Source: Desmonostoc muscorum FACHB-395
GTDB lineage: Bacteria > Cyanobacteriota > Cyanobacteriia > Cyanobacteriales > Nostocaceae
Assembly: GCF_014698035.1 (NCBI RefSeq)
Contig: NZ_JACJSF010000027.1
Span: 1-64,000, forward strand
Direction of reading: 5' to 3'
Length of the DNA: 64,000 nucleotides
Every line of letters starts with the position of its first letter. Position 1 is the stretch's first letter. Under the pieces are notes generated by a model. That model had not been told where the DNA came from and did no database searches. It saw only the letters and a program-made list of their open reading frames with translations. The position numbers and the translations under genes are program-made. This document shows positions 53,586 to 61,700 of the stretch, piece after piece.

Positions 53586-53622
53586 TATTGCTCTTGTCGG
53601 CCCTGTGCTGCTAATTCAGTAG

Positions 53623-54933
53623 TTAAGAAATTTCATCGCTATCAACCCACTCATCATAGGATGAGTCATAACCAATATAGTGAACAAAGTATTGCTGATT
53701 TTGGATTTGCTGAATCGTTGCAGAATACCAAGCTTCTTGGTCTTCATCCCAACATTTTACTTTTTGACCAACTGCATATCCATTGTCATCCGCAGCGCGA
53801 AGATCGCGAGTCCGAATGTCATCTTCGCCCACCCACTCGTCATAAGATGAACCATAGCCAAGGTAATGAATAAAAAATTGGTCATCTTGAACTTTCTCAA
53901 TTGTTCCCTGATACCAATCTTCGTCTTCACCATCCCAGACTTCTACTGTTTTGCTGACTTCATACTGAATTTTATCTGACTTGACAGCAGAAGCTGACGA
54001 AACATCTTGAATAGGCTTTTGTTGCTCTTGTTTAATTTCCTCTTTTACGAAAGTGTATGCTTCTAAAATCAAGCCGCGAGCGACGCTTTGAGTTCCGGTA
54101 TGCTCGTAGTAATTGGTAGTTTGATCTAGGAATACTGCGACAAAATCTAAATTATCATCAGCAATCTGAATAAAACTACCTAAATTACTAGAAATTGATT
54201 GCGGGGTTACACCTGTCTTAGATACTAAGTTATTCATCCAACCTTGTACTGAGTTAAAACCCTGACTGATAAAACCAACTTTATCAGAGGGATTACTACC
54301 TGGCAAAAAGTTATTGACAGCTAAGAAAACCGGATTTTGAGTTATTGCACCAGCATCAGTGCCACTAATAACTCCGTGAATTTTGCTGAGAAAGTCGGGG
54401 CCTAATGGTAGAATTCCGTCTATACAAACTAAAGCTACCATCCGTATTAAGGAGGCATTTTGATAGTTGTTAGTAAGCGAATTAGCAAATTCTTGGGGGT
54501 TAGGCTGAGGAATGCCATTTAGTTTGCAAAAGGCGATGATTTCGACAGCGATTTTTAGCGCCAAGTCAATAGATTGAGTTACATCAGCTTTGGGAGTAAT
54601 GTTGCCTAAAAAAGACAGAAAGCCGATTTTTTCACTAACTTTATTCGCTAAAGCTGCTGCTGCCATAGCTGTGTCTGCTTTATCAATTGTTTGATAAAGC
54701 TTGATTGCGAACTGGTAGCCTTTTTGAGGATCTTCGTATAATGCGACAGCGCGATCGCGGATTCTCTGAATTACCTTAGCATCGGTTTCCCCAGTGATGC
54801 TGCGAATACTATTTTCAAACCCCGTCAAATTGCTCCACTCACCTGGCGCTACATAATCAAGAGCCTTTAAAACTTTGACAGTGATATTGTCAGTTGGTAA
54901 TTCGTCAACCAACTGAATAATTGATTTATCCAT
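53623..54933 (-). CDS. Helical protein with two C-terminal Tudor/chromo-barrel-like domains
   Basis: From ATG 54933 (GAGGA 7 bases upstream; a longer frame to 54978 adds residues lacking a ribosome site) a 436-residue protein is read. Residues ~1-310 are helical with no clear family; the start SIIQLVDELPTDNITVKVLKAL may be a small adaptor. The end carries two ~55-residue repeats: VEVWDGEDEDWYQGTIEKV...FIHYLGYGSSYDEWV and VKCWDEDQEAWYSATIQQI...FVHYIGYDSSYDEWV. These match the Tudor-knot/chromo-barrel pattern (W..A.I......YVHY.G....DEWV) known from eukaryotic chromatin proteins. Ligand unknown. No membrane segment. Confidence 0.7.
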   Translation of the reverse strand: MDKSIIQLVDELPTDNITVKVLKALDYVAPGEWSNLTGFENSIRSITGETDAKVIQRIRDRAVALYEDPQKGYQFAIKLYQTIDKADTAMAAAALANKVSEKIGFLSFLGNITPKADVTQSIDLALKIAVEIIAFCKLNGIPQPNPQEFANSLTNNYQNASLIRMVALVCIDGILPLGPDFLSKIHGVISGTDAGAITQNPVFLAVNNFLPGSNPSDKVGFISQGFNSVQGWMNNLVSKTGVTPQSISSNLGSFIQIADDNLDFVAVFLDQTTNYYEHTGTQSVARGLILEAYTFVKEEIKQEQQKPIQDVSSASAVKSDKIQYEVSKTVEVWDGEDEDWYQGTIEKVQDDQFFIHYLGYGSSYDEWVGEDDIRTRDLRAADDNGYAVGQKVKCWDEDQEAWYSATIQQIQNQQYFVHYIGYDSSYDEWVDSDEIS

Positions 54934-55100
54934 CAGCCGATCCTCAAAACTCAAAGTTATGCTTACAACACAGTTCAACTAAAACCACAACAAGTAATAC
55001 CAGTTGCTTACCTTACGGGAACTCTTTCTCTGGTCAATGCTGCGCGAATTACTGAACCGTATTAATAGAGTTCCCCGACTTGACCAAAAAATAACAAGTG

Positions 55101-55600
55101 GCGATCGCTACCAATATTTTTCGGTTAAGGGGGAAAAGGGAAAGGGAAAAGGTTTGAATTTACCTTTCCCCAGACCACACCAGAGATGGAAAGTACTTAT
55201 CCGAGAAGTATTGGATTGCCTCTCATCTGCTGACTTTTCAATTAGCTGAGTCTACATTTGAGCCTAACTCCATGCCAAATATTTGTTTTTTTAACCTTTT
55301 GCTAGCTGTTCCTTAAACTTACCGGGATAGGTTGAAGTTGATGAGTACGAATTAATACTAATAAAGTATGTAGCTATTCTTTGCTAGTTACTTCGGTCTT
55401 TCATGCCGATATTGTCTCATGTTCACCCAAATACTGAAGTAAGTTTTTGCATCTATCCTTTTGTCGTTATGGGAGCGATCGCCCCACAAATCAGTGTAAT
55501 CTCTCTTTTGGTCTGGGGAAAGGTTAAAGAGCAAAGGGGGAAAGGTAAATTCAAACCCTTTCCCTTTCCCCCTTAACCAAAAAATATTGGTAGCGATCGC
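55101..55600. repeat. ~76-bp imperfect inverted repeat flanking ~330 bp, upstream of the giant gene
   Basis: The left arm (55101-55176: GCGATCGCTACCAATATTTTT, purine run, TTTGAATTTACC, CCCCAGACC) recurs inverted at 55510-55600. The spacer has no gene I can support. Part of the left arm belongs to the element at 55111-55214. The gap 54979-55731 contains little else. Confidence 0.75.
55111..55214. mobile_element. Second copy of the CAATACTTCTCGG-ended element
   Basis: CCAATATTTTTCGG (55111-55124) and CCGAGAAGTATTGG (55201-55214) are inverted with 12 of 14 matches and are followed by GTTAAGGGG and a heptamer purine run, as at 50372-50483. Confidence 0.65.
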
Positions 55601-55731
55601 TTTTGGACTGTTTAAGAAGTGCGGACAACTTTGGATAAATCCCAAGAGCGATTGCACTTAATACATCGCTTCGGATCATTTGGTTGATTTTTTGAGAATC
55701 TGAAACAAACTAAAGAGGTTAAATAATTCCT

Positions 55732-58700
55732 ATGGCTTTAACACAAGGGGATATTGCTTTTATATCCTTCAATGCCGATGAAGATGGCTGGTCTATTGTT
55801 ACATTTGTAGATATAGACCCGAACACGACGATTTATTTCACTGATAATGAAGCTACTAGCACGACAGCTTTTAACACTGGTGAGTCTTATTTTCAATGGA
55901 CATCAGGATCTAGTACGATAAATGCTGGTACAGTAATTCGCTTTACTGGAGTTGATGTTGCCACCCTTGCTGCATCAGTTGGAACTCTCTCTCGTGCCAC
56001 GGTATCAGGTAGCAGTAACTACGGTCTCTCTGCAAGTGGTGACGTTATCTATGCTTTTCTTGGCTCTAGCGCATCTGCTCCAACTACGATTTTAACTGCG
56101 GTATCATCAGGAGATGTTGTAACGCCTGGTGATCCAATTGCAAATGCAGGATTAACGGTTGGAGTTAACGCAATAGTATTAAGAACTAGTGCTGACTATG
56201 GTGAATATAGTGGCTCTAGAACTGGACAATCTAGCTTTGCAAACTATAAATCTTCAGTCTTTAATGTTAACAACTGGACGGTTGATCAAACTGATGGTAA
56301 CTATACCACAACTGCTCCAAATACCACGAATTTTGCGATCGCCGCATCAACCCCCACTGTCACGATCGCAGCCCAAGATGCCAACGCCGCCGAAGCTGGT
56401 AGTGACCCTGGCATCTTCCGCATCTCTCGCACAGGCAGTACCACCGATGCCTTGACGGTAAATTACAATGTTGCCACAGGTGCTGGACAAGCTACAAGCG
56501 CAGATTACACACCAACCCTAACAGGCACAGCAATCATCGCTGCCGGAGAATCTTTTGTCGATGTCACCATTACACCTGTAGATGATCCGACAGTTGAAGG
56601 AACTGAAACTGTCACTCTGAATCTGAATAGCAGCGTCAACTATACTCTGGGTGCTACTGCTACCGCAACAGTGGCGATCGCTGACAACGATACGGCGGTA
56701 AGTTCCATCGATCTCTCCACCTACGTCCGCATCGGACGTTACGACCTACCCGAACCGACCCGAACCACTCCGCCAACAAACAGCTTGCTGGCTCAAGAAG
56801 TCTCGGCAGTTACCTATAATAAGGATACGGACACGCTGTTCGTTGTCGGCGATGGCGGCAGAGCGATCGTGCAAGTATCGAAGACGGGACAATTAATCGA
56901 CTCAATGACGCTAGCTTCTGGCAGTAGTCCCCAAGGAACGGAATTCTATGATACAGAAGGACTTACCTATGTCGGTGACGGTAAGTTTGTCTTGATCGAG
57001 GAGCGAGACAGACAGGCTAATTTGTTTACATATACCCCAGGAACCACCCTTAGCAGAAGTAATGTACAGACCGTAAAACTCGGTACAACGGTCGGAAATA
57101 TTGGCATCGAAGGTATCTCCTATGACCCACAGACTGGTGGCTTCATCGCAGTTAAGGAGATTACACCCGAAGGAATTTTTCAAACTAATATCGATTTTGC
57201 GGCGGGAACTGCAAGCAACGGTTCGCCCACCACAGTGAACTCTACCAACCTTTTCGATCCAGCTTTGGCTGGGCTTGCGGACTTCGCAGATGTTTTCGCA
57301 TTGTCGAATCTATCAGCCTTGAACGGGCAACCTGACTCCAGCCGCCTGCTGATCTTGAGCCAAGAATCGGGCAAAATCGTCAACATCGATCGCACTGGAA
57401 ATATCTCTAGCTCATTAACGATTGTCTCCGATGCGGGTAATCCTTTGTCCGTTGTGGATCAGGGGAATGAAGGAATCACGGTGGACAAGAATGGATTGAT
57501 TTATGTCGTTAACGAGAATGGCGGAGGTGATATCGATCACCCTCAACTTTGGGTCTATGCACCATCCTCATTTACATATACTAATCAAGCCCCTGTAGCC
57601 GTCAGCCTTGCAAATACCGTCACCAGCTTGTCAGAAAGCACCAGTACTGCAACTCCCTTTAAAGTCGGCAACATTATCGTCAGTGATGACGCTTTGGAAA
57701 CAAATACCCTCAGCTTGACTGGTGCAGATGCCAACTCCTTTGAGATTACGGACAATGCTTTGTTCCTGAAAGCGGGAACCACTCTAGATTTTGAAACTAA
57801 GACCAGCTACAACGTCAGCGTCAATGTAAATGACACCACCGTTGGCAATAACCCAGACGCAACTACGGCATTTAGCTTATCAGTAACCGATGTAAATGAG
57901 AATCCCACCACCAGCAGTATCTTCATCACTGAAGTAGCTCCCTGGAGTAGTGGCAATTCGCCCGTCGCCGCAGACTGGTTTGAACTTACCAACAAGGGTT
58001 TGAGCGCCGTGGATATCACCGGCTGGAAAATTGACGACAACTCCAATAGCTTTGCTGCATCTGTCGCCTTGAGCGGTATTACAACTATCGGTGCAGGCGA
58101 ATCGGTAATCTTCCTCGAAGGGGCTACCGTCAATCCTACTTTCCTATCCAACTGGTTTGGCGCAAACCCACCAGCCGGCTTGAAAATCGGCAACTACTCT
58201 GGTGCCGGCGTGGGCTTGGGTGCGGGTGGTGATGCGGTGAATATCTATAATTCCACTGGTGCTTTACAGGCTAATGTCGTCTTCGGAGCATCTCCAGCCG
58301 CAGCCCCATTTGCCACCTTTGATAATGCCGCCTTGTCAAACAATGCCACGATCGCAACATTGAGCGCTGTGGGAGTTAATGGTGCATTCGTCGCTGTAAA
58401 TTCAAACGTGGAAATCGGCTCTCCTGGAACGATTGTTTCCTCTCTACCTACAATTGCGATCGCAGCCCAAGATGCCAATGCCGCCGAAGCTGGCAATGAC
58501 CCTGGCACTTTCCGCATCTCTCGCACAGGCATTACTACCAATGCCCTGACGTTAAATTATACTATTGCCACGGGTGCTGGACAAGCCACAAGCGCAGATT
58601 ACACACCAACCCTAACAGGCACAGCAACGATCGCTGCCGGACAATCCTTTGTCGATATCACCATTACACCTGTGGATGATACGACAGTTGAAGGAACTGA

Positions 58701-61700
58701 AACCGTTACTCTGGCTCTCAATAGCAGCGCCAATTATACTCTGGGTACTGCTACTACTGCAACAGTGGCGATCACTGATAACGATGCCGCTTTTAACTTT
58801 AGTAACGCCAACTACAGCGTTATCGAAGGCAATACCCCTGGCTTTACCACCAATGCCACTGTCAGAGTAACTCGTACAGGCAGTACCACTGATACAAACA
58901 CAGTGCAACTGCAATTGACTGATGGTACAGCTAAAGGTAGTGCTGCTGCTCCTATCCAAGATACAACCAAAGGGCCGAGCAGTTCTGCAACCCCTTACAT
59001 AATCCCCGCAACATCAGGGTCAGGTGTCAGTTTGACCTCGATCTTGAGCGTAGGTGACAGCATCGGTGGTTATAAAATGGCCGGGATTCCCGATGGTTTG
59101 GGAGCTTTCGACAACGGTAATGGTACGTTCACCTTGTTGATGAGCCACGAAATTAGCAATACGCTTGGCGTTACCCGCGCTCACGGTGGTAAAGGTGCAT
59201 TCGTTTCTAGTTGGGTAATCAACAAGTCCGATTTATCGGTCGTCAACGGTGGCGATCTGATCAAGAACGTCTACAACTGGAACACTGCAACCCAAAGCTC
59301 TAATACCACCACCAGCACGATTGACTTTAGCCGATTTTGCTCCGCTGACCTTCCATCTGTGACAGCCTATTACAACGCCGCTACAGGACTCGGCTCTCAA
59401 GAGCGTATTTTCATGCACGGTGAAGAAGGCGGTGCTACTGGTTATCAATTAGCCACGATCGCCACTGGTGCTAATAAAGGAAATAGCTATGTCCTTGGCA
59501 AGTTCAATCTCAGTACCAATGCCTCCGGTCTTACTGGCGTTGGTGGTTGGGAAAACGCCCTTGCCAATCCCTTAGCCCAAGATAAGACCATTGTCATCGG
59601 CAACAACGACGGTGGCACAGGCATTATGAGCCAAGCGGTTGCGGTCTATGTCGGCACTAAAACAAACACTGGCAGTGAGATTGACAAAGCAGGTTTGACC
59701 AATGGCACGCTCAAGTTTGTCAATGTAACTGGCAACACTGCGGAAATTGCCAACACCACTACCCGCGCTACAAATATCACTAATGGCGCTGCTTTTACAC
59801 TTAGTGGTACAGCCTCAACCGCCTTCTCACGTCCCGAAGACGGCGCATGGAATCCCCTCAATCCTAGTCAGTACTTTTTCGCCACCACAGACCGTATTGA
59901 CCAAGTATCCGATGGCGTTGGTACTCAGGTTGGCCGTAGCCGCCTCTGGCGCTTGAATTTCACCGATATTACCAACCCGGATGCAGGGGGCACAATCGAC
60001 CTCCTGCTCGATGGTACTGAGGGTGGCAATATGTTTGACAACATCACCCCAGATAAATTTGGTAATATTCTGCTCCAAGAAGATGTGGGGGGCGCTGCTC
60101 ACAACGGCAAAATTTGGCAGTACAACATCGCTACTGACACCTTGAAACTGCTGGCTAAACACGACCCTGCCCGTTTTGGTGATATTGGCGTTTCTGCAAC
60201 TGCACCATTCACTAACGATGAGGAGTCCTCTGGGATTATTGATGCTCAAGATATCCTGGGGCCAGGTTGGTTCTTGCTTGACACCCAAGCTCACTACAGC
60301 ATTCCCGGAGAACTGGTAGAAGGTGGGCAATTACAAGCACTCTTTAATCCAGACACCTACAAAGCTTACCAAGCTGATTACAACAACACCCCAATTACCG
60401 TTACCTTCAATCCCGGTGAAACTTTCAAGGATGTACAAATTCCTGTTGCTGGGGATACCAATGTAGAAAGTAATGAAACAGTAAACCTCACCTTGGCTAA
60501 TCCCAGTGCTGGCACTGTATTGGGAACCACCCAGCCCAACGCCGTGCTGACGATTCAAAATGATGACGCAATTCGGATTCACGACATTCAAGGTGCTGGG
60601 CATATCTCAGCCTTGAGAGGTCAAACCGTTAGCAATGTAGCGGGAATTGTCACGGCTACAGCTAGTAATGGTTTCTACTTGCAAGACCCTAACCCAGATA
60701 GCGACGTTCGCACTTCTGAAGGTATTTTCGTCTTCACTTCAGCAGCACCAACCGTATCCGTTGGCGATTCCATATTAGTCAGTGGAACAGTCACGGAGTT
60801 TCGTCCCGGTAATAATGCCACTAACCTGACGGTCACAGAAATTACTACCCCCACAATTGTCACCGTTTCCACTGGCAATGCTTTGCCAACTGCGACAATT
60901 CTGGGCAATGGCGGCAGAGCTATCCCAACTACAGTCATCGATAACGATACTACTGGGAATATCGAAACTGGAACGACCACCTTTGACCCTGCCCAGGATG
61001 GCATCGACTTCTACGAAAGTTTAGAAGGAATGCGAGTACAGGTTAATAACCCAGTCTCCACTTCACCCACTGGAAACTTTGGAACATCACAAGAAATTTG
61101 GGTACTAGCAGACAACGGAGCAAATGCCACTGGGCGCACAGTTCGCGGTGGTAGCCTAATTAGTGCCTCAGATTTCAATCCTGAGCGGATTCAAATCGAT
61201 GATCTCAACAATGCCTTAGTGCTACCTGAGATTAATGTTGGTACGCAACTTAGCACTGTTACTGGTGTCGTTAACTACGACTTTAGCAACTATGAAGTTT
61301 TAGTATCGGCTGCTCCCACAGTAGTACAGAACAGTACCCTGCAAAAAGAAGTCACTAATTTAACTCCCACCACTGACCAATTGACAGTTGCTACCTTCAA
61401 CGTCGAAAATCTTGACCCAAGCGATGGGGCAACCAAGTTTAACAACCTTGCCAGCCGCATTGTCAATAATCTGAAATCACCAGATATCATTAGTCTGGAA
61501 GAAATTCAGGACAATAACGGGGCAACAAATAATGGCGTAGTTGATGCCAGCACTACCTTCCAAACATTAATTAATGCGATCGCTGCTGCTGGTGGCCCCA
61601 CATATCAATATCGCCAAATTGACCCAGTAAACGGTACAAATGGCGGTGAACCTGGGGGAAATATCCGAGTGGGCTTCTTATTTAATCCTGCTCGTGTCAA

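Noticed and set aside
55600..55731. Pho box upstream of the giant phosphatase/nuclease protein
   Set aside because: Only one partial half site (AGGTTAAA) is seen, without the tandem 8-bp repeats needed.
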